From CTSoil-075 sp964292325 (GTDB lineage: Bacteria > Bacillota > Negativicutes > DSM-13327): DNA of 37,698 bases. Under the pieces are notes generated by a model. That model was not told where the DNA came from. It did no database searches and saw nothing but the letters and a program-made list of their open reading frames with translations. Below, one piece after another: positions 24,915 through 32,153 of this stretch (its first letter is position 1; the number at the start of each line of letters is the position of its first letter). The translations under genes and the position numbers were made by a program. The DNA lies in assembly GCA_964292325.1 (NCBI GenBank), contig CAXYVG010000028.1, positions 1 through 37,698 on the forward strand, read 5' to 3'.

Positions 24915-25113
24915 TGCGGCAGAACTCCTCAAGAGATATCGTTTCGCCATTAGCGATTGCTTTTTCACCCTCTTGAATAGCGAGGATGTCATCTGGCGAT
25001 AATTCTTCTTGATCTAATTCTTTGATAGTTTTAATAATAATCTGTAATTTTTCAGGCGGCATATGACGAATCAGACGAACAATTTCACGGCGGACGCTTA
25101 TTTTCATACCCAT
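24901..25113 (-). CDS. Antitoxin of the broken RelE toxin
   Basis: A 70-residue protein. Its N-terminal half (VRREIVRLIRHMPPEKLQIIIKTIKELD) is helical, and its C-terminal half (LSPDDILAIQEGEKAIANGETISLEEF) is the typical toxin-binding tail of RelB/Phd-like antitoxins. It lies directly upstream of and overlaps the RelE remnant. An ATG two codons later (25107) is an alternative start; GAAAGGA lies about ten bases upstream of the first. It may persist as an orphan that still neutralises related toxins. Confidence 0.7.
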   Translation of the reverse strand: MGMKISVRREIVRLIRHMPPEKLQIIIKTIKELDQEELSPDDILAIQEGEKAIANGETISLEEFCRNEGI

Positions 25114-25274
25114 TTATAATCAATCCTTTCGTTAAACAATTAGTTTTGACCCTCTAGTATCTGTTTTAGTATTTTTTCCGTAATTAGAACATTCGTTCAT
25201 GAATCGATTAATAATAGTATACCACCATTACCGCTCTTTAGCACTCATGGCTATGAGCCTATAAAAAATAAAGC

Positions 25275-25433
25275 ATTGAAGGACATCTCGGCATCATATC
25301 GCTAAAAACTACGGATGATACCAAGATGATACCGGATTTTTTAATAACCAAACATAGCCATGAAGAATATAACAAAATCATTCTATATATTAAGGAAGGA
25401 AACATTATTTTGGATGGTGTATGTTTCATTTAG
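25275..25433 (+). pseudogene. Possible 3' gene fragment upstream of the duplicated terminator
   Basis: A 52-codon frame without a proper start reads IEGHLGIISLKTTDDTKMIP, then FLITKHSHEEYNKIILYIKEG, and ends with a TAG immediately before the copy-2 terminator. It looks more protein-like than chance, and the stop-then-terminator layout fits a real gene end. No family was recognised. The remainder of 25114-25614 is AT-rich, with no other gene. Confidence 0.25.
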
Positions 25434-25441
25434 AAAAAATA

Positions 25442-25486
25442 GAGGTTGTCCACGAGGATCAAACTTGTTGGCGGCCTCTTTTTTCG
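25442..25486 (+). terminator. Duplicated terminator, copy 2
   Basis: Stem GAGGTTGTCCAC / GTTGGCGGCCTC (25442-25453, 25467-25478) followed by six T. Differs from the groEL terminator at two of 43 bases. Confidence 0.8.
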
Positions 25487-25560
25487 TATCCTTTTTATAT
25501 CCTATAAATTGAATAGCTAGTAGGTTAGTAAGTGAATAATATTAACGTTTAATAATAAAA

Positions 25561-25589
25561 TTTACATTTGCAATTACATATGTTATGAT
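25561..25589 (+). promoter_or_regulatory. Promoter of hicAB
   Basis: TTTACA (25561-25566), 17 bases, TATGAT (25584-25589) with an extended TG at 25581-25582, about 25 bases before the hicA start. Confidence 0.65.
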
Positions 25590-25614
25590 GCGTTTATAGG
25601 GGGAGGAAAACGGT

Positions 25615-25810
25615 GTGAAAAGTTATTCATCGAAAGAACTACTGAAAATGGTAAAGGATGATGGATGGTATGAAGTTAACCAAGAAGGATCACATTTACA
25701 ATTGAAACATCCAACTAAAATCGGTAGGGTAACAATACCGCATCCTAAAAAAAGACTTCCCAATAAAAACAGTAAAAAATATCTTAAGGCAGGCTGGACT
25801 TGAAATATAG
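25615..25810 (+). pseudogene. hicA: HicA mRNA interferase toxin with a frameshift in an A7 run
   Basis: The GTG start at 25615 has GGGGGAGG eight bases upstream. The protein is a textbook HicA: the YSSKELLKMVKDDGWYEV start, the catalytic His in EGSHLQLKHP, then GRVTIPHPKK. After the A7 run (25747-25753) the frame goes wrong and ends at 25803. Reading with one A fewer restores DFPIKTVKNILRQAGLEI and a stop at 25808-25810, exactly the family C-terminus. So the gene has a one-base insertion, or is expressed by slippage on the A run, or the base is a sequencing error. The missing part is the last helix, needed for folding. Confidence 0.85.
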
Positions 25811-25872
25811 TCCAGCCCGACCTATCTTATATGCTGCTTGTAGTAAAAATACAACAAAGGAGTGGGTAATAC

Positions 25873-26286
25873 ATGAAAAATCGATATGCATTTCTAGCAA
25901 CGTTCCATTTTGCTGATGATGGTATTTCTATAGAATTTCCTGATCTGCCAGGTTGTTTAAGTTGTGCAGATACTGAAGATGAAGCTTTTAAAATGGCTAG
26001 AGAAGTATTGCAATTACATTTATACGGTATGGAACAGGATAATGAAGCGATTCCAGAACCTTCAAAAATCAGAGACATTCATCTTGAAGATAATGAAACA
26101 TTGGTCTTAATTGATGTATTTATGCCAGCATTTCGTGATAAGATGGCAACTAAAGCTGTCAATAAGATGTTAACTCTCCCAAGGTGGCTTAATGATCTGG
26201 CTGATAAAGAAAATGTTAATTGTTCACAGTTGTTTCAAAATGCACTCAAAAATTATCTTGGTGTTGATGATCATCGTGAATTATAA
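25873..26286 (+). CDS. hicB: HicB antitoxin
   Basis: A 137-residue HicB. The N-terminal degraded RNase H-like domain (~1-75; AFLATFHFADDGISIEFPDL, PGCLSCADTEDEAFKMARE) blocks HicA. The C-terminal ribbon-helix-helix (~95-130; LPRWLNDLADKENVNCSQLF) should bind the operon promoter. AAGGAG lies ten bases upstream of the ATG. It follows hicA by 62 bases and looks fully intact. Confidence 0.9.
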   Translation: MKNRYAFLATFHFADDGISIEFPDLPGCLSCADTEDEAFKMAREVLQLHLYGMEQDNEAIPEPSKIRDIHLEDNETLVLIDVFMPAFRDKMATKAVNKMLTLPRWLNDLADKENVNCSQLFQNALKNYLGVDDHREL

Positions 26287-26345
26287 TAGTTTTACTAGTG
26301 GATGCATCTTATAATAAAGAAAATGTAAGAATTTATATCGGTTTT

Positions 26346-26386
26346 AAAAAGATTAAGTATAGTATAAAATATACTTAGTCTTTTTC
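26346..26386 (+). terminator. Terminator after hicB
   Basis: A 16-bp stem with one G-U pair (AAAAAGATTAAGTATA with TATACTTAGTCTTTTT), followed by CTTAT. Confidence 0.8.
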
Positions 26387-26417
26387 TTATATAAAATACT
26401 AAGACAACGGCAGTCAT

Positions 26418-26449
26418 ATTGTTAGTCTGTCGGGCTGGGCTATAGGGCA
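26418..26449 (+). repeat. Short dispersed repeat, copy upstream of the MocR gene
   Basis: Resembles 28686-28717 (ATTGTTAGTYTGTCG ... TGGGCTATA-GGG) with a few differences. The two copies bracket the mocR-pdaB pair. Confidence 0.5.
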
Positions 26450-26476
26450 CCTAGAGACGGTTAGGGGAGGTAGGGT

Positions 26477-27877
26477 ATGAATTTGATTGTAATGGATTCA
26501 ACCAAAGAAGAGCCTTTATATATACAAGTATATCAACATTATAAAGCGGAAATTGAACAAAATAGATTGCAAGAAGGGGAGAAGCTACCTTCCATTCGAG
26601 AACTTGCCAATAATATTTCTGTGAGCAAAACTACAGTGGAAAAGGCATATCAACAATTGGTGAGTGAAGGATATATCGAAAATTGTGATCGTTCCCGCTA
26701 TACGGTAAATCGAGTCGAGAGTATACCATTTAAATTGTCTCATACTATGATCGTAGATGATGATGCTGTTGAGCAAGGCAGTAATGAAGGGTATTCTATG
26801 TATGATTTTTCAAGTGGGGAAATGGATAGTGACGGATATGATTTTTCATTATGGAAACGATATATCAGTAAAGTTTTTTTAGATAAAGAACGTTTAATTG
26901 GGTATGGTCATAATAAGGGGGAAGAAGAATTACGCAAGCAAATTGCAAAATATATTAAAAAATCAAGAGGGGTTTATGCCCGCAGTGAACAAATCATCAT
27001 TGGACCAGGTGTACAAAGTTTATTGAATACGTTATGTAGTATATTAAAGCTAGAACATAGTAGCATTGCTTTTGAAGATCCAGGATTTAAAAATGGTAGG
27101 CGTGTGTTTGCGGATAATTCTTTTAAAATATTGCCAATTAGGATGAATCAAGATGGTATTGATATCGAAGAATTGATAGATAGCGGGACAAAATTATTAT
27201 ATCTAAGTCCATCTCATCAGTTTCCAACAGGCTATATTATGCCCATTGGTAAGCGAAATGGCATATTAAATTGGGCGAAAAAAGTAAATGGGATCATTAT
27301 TGAGGATGATTATGATAGTGAATTTCGCTACTTTGGACGACCCATTCCAGCACTAAAAGGGCTAGATAGTGAGGGAAATGTAGTATATTTAAGTTCTTTT
27401 TCCAAAATCATACCACCTTCGATACGAATGAGTTATATGGTATTGCCAGAAGGATTGCTAGAGTTTTATCAAAGTAATTTATCATTATATAATCAAGGAG
27501 CATCGACTCTTGAACAACTTGCACTTGCTAAATTTATGGAAGATGGTCATTTGGAAAAACAAATTCGTAGGTTACGTAAATTATACTCTGAAAAAAGCTT
27601 AATTTTATTTGCAGCCATTAAGGATATAATGGGAAATCATGTAGAAGCTAAGAATACCGAATCGGGACTGCATATGATTTTAACAGTGAAGTCGGAGTTA
27701 ACCTCAAAGGAATTAGTACAAAGAGCCCTTGAAAAAGGTTGTCAGGTGGCTCCAATTCAAGATTATTATTGGGAAACAAAGGATGAAAAACATCCACAAA
27801 TTATCTTATACTTTTCTAGGATACCGGCAACTAAAATTCGAGAGGGAATACAGTTATTAAAGGATGCATGGTTCTAA
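26477..27877 (+). CDS. MocR-type transcriptional regulator (GntR winged helix plus aminotransferase)
   Basis: A 466-residue fusion. The N-terminal GntR winged helix (~1-75; EPLYIQVYQHYKAEIEQNRL, LPSIRELANNISVSKTTVEK) binds DNA. The rest is a fold-type I aminotransferase-like domain that binds PLP: GVQSLLNTLCSIL, EDPGFKNGRR, SPSHQFPTGYIMP, EDDYDSEFRY, and the PLP Lys in SSFSKIIPPSIRMSY. Relatives control vitamin B6, GABA or amino-acid genes. The target here is unknown; no pdx or gab gene is near. AGGGGAGG lies upstream of the ATG. The next gene begins 52 bases downstream. Confidence 0.9.
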   Translation: MNLIVMDSTKEEPLYIQVYQHYKAEIEQNRLQEGEKLPSIRELANNISVSKTTVEKAYQQLVSEGYIENCDRSRYTVNRVESIPFKLSHTMIVDDDAVEQGSNEGYSMYDFSSGEMDSDGYDFSLWKRYISKVFLDKERLIGYGHNKGEEELRKQIAKYIKKSRGVYARSEQIIIGPGVQSLLNTLCSILKLEHSSIAFEDPGFKNGRRVFADNSFKILPIRMNQDGIDIEELIDSGTKLLYLSPSHQFPTGYIMPIGKRNGILNWAKKVNGIIIEDDYDSEFRYFGRPIPALKGLDSEGNVVYLSSFSKIIPPSIRMSYMVLPEGLLEFYQSNLSLYNQGASTLEQLALAKFMEDGHLEKQIRRLRKLYSEKSLILFAAIKDIMGNHVEAKNTESGLHMILTVKSELTSKELVQRALEKGCQVAPIQDYYWETKDEKHPQIILYFSRIPATKIREGIQLLKDAWF

Positions 27878-27929
27878 AATTCCTATCCTGTTGCATACAT
27901 ACTATTATGTGGCAGAAGGGGGAAGTGAT

Positions 27930-28670
27930 ATGATCATAAATCTACGAAAGATATTGAATCATCGGCATTTATTTTATGGGGTTGTAGGATTATTTGCGAT
28001 TGGCGCTATGTATATTCAAGTGGCAGAAATGATTTCGCAAGGACCAATCGCCATTTCGAGTACTCGGACAGAACAAAAGGTTGTGGCTCTCACGTTTGAT
28101 CATTCTTGGGGGAATAAATTTACGCCGTCTATTCTTGATACACTAAAGGCAAATAATATAAAAGTAACATTTTTTATCATGGGACCATGGGCACAGAAAT
28201 ACCCAGAGGTGGCGAAACGGATGGCTGCTGATGGACATGAAATTGCCAGTCATGGTTACCGTCATCAAAATTATGGTGATATGAGTAAAGAATGGGTAAA
28301 GGAAGATATTGAAAAATCACATGCTTTGATTAAGGAAGTGACAGGCGTCGATGCGAAACTTATTCGTCCGCCAAATGGTCACTATAGTCAGCAATCATTG
28401 AAGACTACGGCGGAACTTGGCTATCAAACAATTATTTGGAATATTGACTCGCTAGACTGGAAAAATCCAGGACGTGATGTCATTGTCGAAAGAGTGATAA
28501 AGCGTCTAAAACCAGGTGGCATTATTTTGCTACATGCTTCTGATACTCCCGTACAGACTGCAGATGCCCTGCCTATTTTGCTAGCAAAGATTAAAGAGCA
28601 GGGGTATGAGATTGTTACAGTGAGTCAATTATTAGAGCAGTATGCTGAAAAAGGGATACAAAAACATTAA
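27930..28670 (+). CDS. pdaB: Polysaccharide deacetylase, PdaB-like sporulation protein
   Basis: A 246-residue protein with one N-terminal membrane anchor (~12-32) and an extracytoplasmic NodB deacetylase domain. It has KVVALTFDHSWGNKFTP (catalytic Asp, with the metal Asp replaced by His), HEIASHGYRHQNYG (metal His pair), LIRPPNGHY, IIWNIDSLDWKNPG and IILLHASD. This matches the PdaB family, needed for spore cortex or spore stability in Bacillus. The ATG at 27930 follows GGGGGAAG; the longer frame from 27864 overlaps the MocR stop and has no ribosome site. In Bacillus PdaB the 'TFDISWG' segment also departs from the TFDD of active enzymes, so activity is uncertain. Confidence 0.8.
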   Translation: MIINLRKILNHRHLFYGVVGLFAIGAMYIQVAEMISQGPIAISSTRTEQKVVALTFDHSWGNKFTPSILDTLKANNIKVTFFIMGPWAQKYPEVAKRMAADGHEIASHGYRHQNYGDMSKEWVKEDIEKSHALIKEVTGVDAKLIRPPNGHYSQQSLKTTAELGYQTIIWNIDSLDWKNPGRDVIVERVIKRLKPGGIILLHASDTPVQTADALPILLAKIKEQGYEIVTVSQLLEQYAEKGIQKH

Positions 28671-28699
28671 GCAAATGCTAGCTGTATTGTTAGTTTGTC

Positions 28700-28766
28700 G
28701 TGGATGGGCTATAAGGGTTTCGCTTGCGTCCTTCGGAAAGCCACTCAACCCTTATAGCCCATCCAC
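28700..28766. repeat. 20-bp perfect inverted repeat, part of a dispersed repeat
   Basis: Arms 28700-28719 and 28747-28766 are exact complements. The 27-base loop holds a smaller TCC-TTCG-GGA hairpin. The left arm with its 5' flank is related to 26418-26449. Confidence 0.85.
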
Positions 28767-28814
28767 AACGATTGCGATGAAGAAGATTTAGTTATATTTA
28801 TATATACGTTGGGG

Positions 28815-28860
28815 GGCTGTCGCATTAGTGATATAAAATTATCGCTGGCGACAGCTCTAT
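28815..28860 (+). terminator. Probable terminator of the mocR-pdaB region
   Basis: GGCTGTCGC / GCGACAGCT outer stem and AGTGATA / TATCGCT inner stem, followed by a pyrimidine-rich stretch (TATTCTTTCTTTTC) rather than a pure T run. Confidence 0.5.
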
Positions 28861-29168
28861 TCTTTCTTTTCTAATATCCAAAGGATTCTCATGTAATTTC
28901 AAGTAAAAAATGCACACTAAAACAGAGGGACATTTTCCTCGAAATTTTGTGTGCATTTATACTGTTTTCAGCGGATGTAAATAAGATTTGCATCTGTCGC
29001 CCTCTATCGATTAGTCAAAAGGGAAAATTGGACGATTCTGGTTTTTTCATTTATAGCGCAGAAGACTAAAGGACTTTAGTGTAAAAATATAGAATATTAT
29101 AGAATGTAAAGAAACTCTCCGTCACTTAACTTTTTGTGTGGAATTTACTTAAATTACAAGGTGGCTTA

Positions 29169-32153
29169 ATGATGGATATAGTTTTTTCCTTATTGGTAAT
29201 GAGTGCTGTTTGTTTATTATGTGGTTTATTGCTTAAGAAATTTTTCTTTAAACCAACGTCATTATATAATTCACCAACTGAACACAATTATACATCTGTA
29301 GTGCAGCAAGAGTTAAATAACGAAGGAAGATATAATCAAAATACTGCACCCGATGACCAAGTGATTGAGACTGAAGTTCAAGAACTAACTAGGCTAGATA
29401 TCATGGATGAGGAATCTATCAGGAAATTGATTCTGATACTGAAACGTATTATCAAGGTTAAATCAGTTCCATATGTAGTAACTCGTGTGGCATCTGAAGA
29501 GTTAAAGGCTGAAGAAGAATTTAAGCAACATATTGTTACCAATGACCTAGTGATAGAAAATGAAGTTCAAGAAGTAACCGGGCTAGATGCCACGAATAAA
29601 GAAACTGTCAGGAGCTTAATATTGATACTGCAACGCATTATCGATATTAAGTTTGCTGAACACAATTATACAGAGGAATTTATCAGGAAATTAACTCTGA
29701 TACTGAAACGTATTATCGAGGGAAAATCAGTTCCATATGTAGTAACCCGTATGGCATCTGAAGAGTTAAAGTCTGTAGAAAAATTTAAGCAACATATTGT
29801 TACCAAAGACCTAGTGATAGAAAATAAAGCTCAAACGGTAACTGAGCCAGATACTACGGATAAAGAAACTGTCAGGAGTTTAATATTGATACTAGAACGT
29901 ATTATCGATATTAAGCTTGCTCTGGATGCAATAACCTGCATTGCATCGGAGGAGCAAAACAGCACAAATGATAGTAGTTTTGATATTACTATGAGCGAAA
30001 CAACACCGGTAATAATTCTCTCAAAAGATATTGAGAGGGGAAAAGCAGTAACAAGTAATAATAGTTATTGGATTGATGAAAGAACGCCAATTCGCATTAA
30101 TCAATTTAATATAGAACAAGGAATGGTGTATTATGGTAGTGGTTTAAAAGGAGCCAATAGCTATGAGATAGAATGCGCTTTGATAGATCCAAAACTACCA
30201 ATTGATAGTAGTCAATGTGATTATCGTATTCGTCAAATGGATTATTGGCCATCTTATTCTGAAATATCACCGCAAGCCAGAAGTGCATATTTGAATTGGT
30301 TATCATCGGGGAGAAACGATCCGGAAGTTGATATTGGGTATGTTTTTTTATATTATTATGGACTAGAACGTCGATTATTGTATGATGTTGAAAGTGAGTT
30401 TATATATAAGAATGAGATTAAATCAATAGTGGCAGAAGTAGAGCGATTGCTCAATATTTATGGTAATAATAGGTCGTTTAACACTTATGCTAATTCATTA
30501 CTCACTTTTATAAAAGCGGATGATTTTCTAAAGACCAATTTATATGAACAAGCAGCACCTAATGCAACCTATCATACTGGTCTACCCATAAAACTGATTG
30601 TAGGACTTGGACAACTTGTAAAAGACGGAGTCGCTATTCCTGCTGACTGGGCATTGTCATGGTACTTGTCATCAGTTAATCCACATTTTATTTCACGAAC
30701 TCCAGCCAAGCGCTGTAAAGAAGAATTTCGAAAAATATTTGAGGAAGAGTATGTAAGGATATTTGGGGATGGTTTAATATTGGAACCAGAAAAAGAAAAT
30801 TTTAACTATACATACACTTATCAACCAGCAAGTAGATCCCTACTAGGTATTAAGTCATATGGTAAATTATTGGATATCCCTAATATTAGTACGTTCGTGG
30901 AAGAATTAGATGCGTTAACCCCGATCATACAATATTGTCATGACAGGCTTGGTAGTTATAGTCGTTTTCTTGGGAAAAATCCTGAGATGGTTGGTTCTTT
31001 AGATGCGATACTAGAGTTGCCTGCATCTATTTGGCCAAGTGACGTCAAGAACATAATAAGTCAGATCAAGTCTGAAGTATCGCAGAGTAGTGACCCCATT
31101 GAAATTACGTTCTCTTTATTTACATTGAAACTGCCTGAATGGAAAGATCGCTCTAAACAGAAAATGAGTTTGTTATTAAATGCGCTTGAAAGATATTACC
31201 AATTAGGAGTAGAGCCTGACTGTAGAATAGGTGGGATAATTCCAGAGGCTGATTCGAGTGTTTTTATTTTTGAATTAGATCCAGATAGTACAGACCGTGT
31301 GTTTGAGCCGAATTATGCAGTAATAGCATTGGCAATGAACCTATGTGTGCTAGTATTTCAAGAGGATAAAGATATCCTAGAAAAAAAAATTACCTTGTTG
31401 GTAAATCAAGTGAACAAGTGGGTAAGCAGTTTTTCAGAACAGCAGCGACTTAAAGTGTACATACGCTATCTCGAAAAACAACAGTTACAGTTTGTTGGTC
31501 AAAAAAAGCGAATTGGAACTTTAAACTTGAAACAAAAAGAGATGGTTGCTAATATTGTTACTCAAGTTGTGCTGACTAATGGAACATTCTCGGTTAGCGT
31601 GATGCGGATGATGGAACGAATCACTAATTTATTAGGAATTGAGTACTCATTTTTATATAACAAAATGCATCAGATGGCGGCAGAGCCTATTACTGTAATT
31701 TCAGGTTCTTCAGATATAGGCTTTAGTATACCAATTCATCCAGATAAGACCCAGATTCCGATTGACGAATCAATACATCTTGATATGAATAAAGTTGCTA
31801 GCTTGCAAGTGGATTCTGAGAAAGTTGCTGCGATTCTTGGCGCGGTTTTCAACGAAGATGGAGCGCTTCAAGATAATGTAAATGTTGAAAAACCCAAAAC
31901 TCCTCTTAATAACACAACGAAAGTATACTGGGGGCTTCCTGCAAATTTATCAGAAATGGTACAAATGCTTATTGCAAAGTCAACGTGGAACAGAGCGGAA
32001 TTAGCAATAATTGTCCAAAATAGAGGACTTATGTTAGATGGTACGCTAGAGCAGATCAATGAAGCTGCTTATGACAACTTTGATCAACCTTTCGCCGAAG
32101 GTGAAGAAATAATTGAGATAAATCAAGAGATAGTGAAGGTGATGAACAAATGA
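29169..32153 (+). CDS. sngA: Shango-like defence protein SngA: membrane-anchored TerB-domain protein
   Basis: A 994-residue protein. A transmembrane helix at ~4-24 (DIVFSLLVMSAVCLLCGLLL) is followed by a linker (~80-255) built from an 88-residue tandem duplication. Next come a TerB-N domain (~290-500; YWIDERTPIRINQ, DYRIRQMDYWPSYSEISPQARSAYLNWL), a middle region, a TerB-like helical segment (~785-840) and a TerB-C domain (~870-990). The order TerB-N/TerB-C protein, BrxD-like ATPase, helicase matches the Shango antiphage system. The ATG at 29169 has AAGGTGG five bases upstream; an in-frame GTG at 29136 does not. It overlaps the ATPase gene by four bases. The membrane anchor places the complex at the inner membrane. 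The mechanism of Shango is not established. Confidence 0.8.
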   Translation: MMDIVFSLLVMSAVCLLCGLLLKKFFFKPTSLYNSPTEHNYTSVVQQELNNEGRYNQNTAPDDQVIETEVQELTRLDIMDEESIRKLILILKRIIKVKSVPYVVTRVASEELKAEEEFKQHIVTNDLVIENEVQEVTGLDATNKETVRSLILILQRIIDIKFAEHNYTEEFIRKLTLILKRIIEGKSVPYVVTRMASEELKSVEKFKQHIVTKDLVIENKAQTVTEPDTTDKETVRSLILILERIIDIKLALDAITCIASEEQNSTNDSSFDITMSETTPVIILSKDIERGKAVTSNNSYWIDERTPIRINQFNIEQGMVYYGSGLKGANSYEIECALIDPKLPIDSSQCDYRIRQMDYWPSYSEISPQARSAYLNWLSSGRNDPEVDIGYVFLYYYGLERRLLYDVESEFIYKNEIKSIVAEVERLLNIYGNNRSFNTYANSLLTFIKADDFLKTNLYEQAAPNATYHTGLPIKLIVGLGQLVKDGVAIPADWALSWYLSSVNPHFISRTPAKRCKEEFRKIFEEEYVRIFGDGLILEPEKENFNYTYTYQPASRSLLGIKSYGKLLDIPNISTFVEELDALTPIIQYCHDRLGSYSRFLGKNPEMVGSLDAILELPASIWPSDVKNIISQIKSEVSQSSDPIEITFSLFTLKLPEWKDRSKQKMSLLLNALERYYQLGVEPDCRIGGIIPEADSSVFIFELDPDSTDRVFEPNYAVIALAMNLCVLVFQEDKDILEKKITLLVNQVNKWVSSFSEQQRLKVYIRYLEKQQLQFVGQKKRIGTLNLKQKEMVANIVTQVVLTNGTFSVSVMRMMERITNLLGIEYSFLYNKMHQMAAEPITVISGSSDIGFSIPIHPDKTQIPIDESIHLDMNKVASLQVDSEKVAAILGAVFNEDGALQDNVNVEKPKTPLNNTTKVYWGLPANLSEMVQMLIAKSTWNRAELAIIVQNRGLMLDGTLEQINEAAYDNFDQPFAEGEEIIEINQEIVKVMNK
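29409..29936 (+). repeat. 264-bp tandem duplication inside sngA
   Basis: Unit 1 29409-29672, unit 2 29673-29936, in frame and without indels, roughly 85-90% identical by eye. Each unit contains two copies of an LILIL(K/Q/E)RII helix. Confidence 0.9.

Larger units (their letters stand above)
28671..29168 (+). other. Non-coding region with four hairpins before the defence operon
   Basis: No gene is seen. It contains a 20-bp perfect inverted repeat (28700-28719 with 28747-28766), a long two-part hairpin (28815-28857), an AAATGCACAC/GTGTGCATTT hairpin enclosing a GAGG/CCTC stem (28908-28958), and a small ACTAAAG/CTTTAGT palindrome (29065-29080). A -10-like TATAGAAT is present near 29095, but no sure -35. 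Confidence 0.6.
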
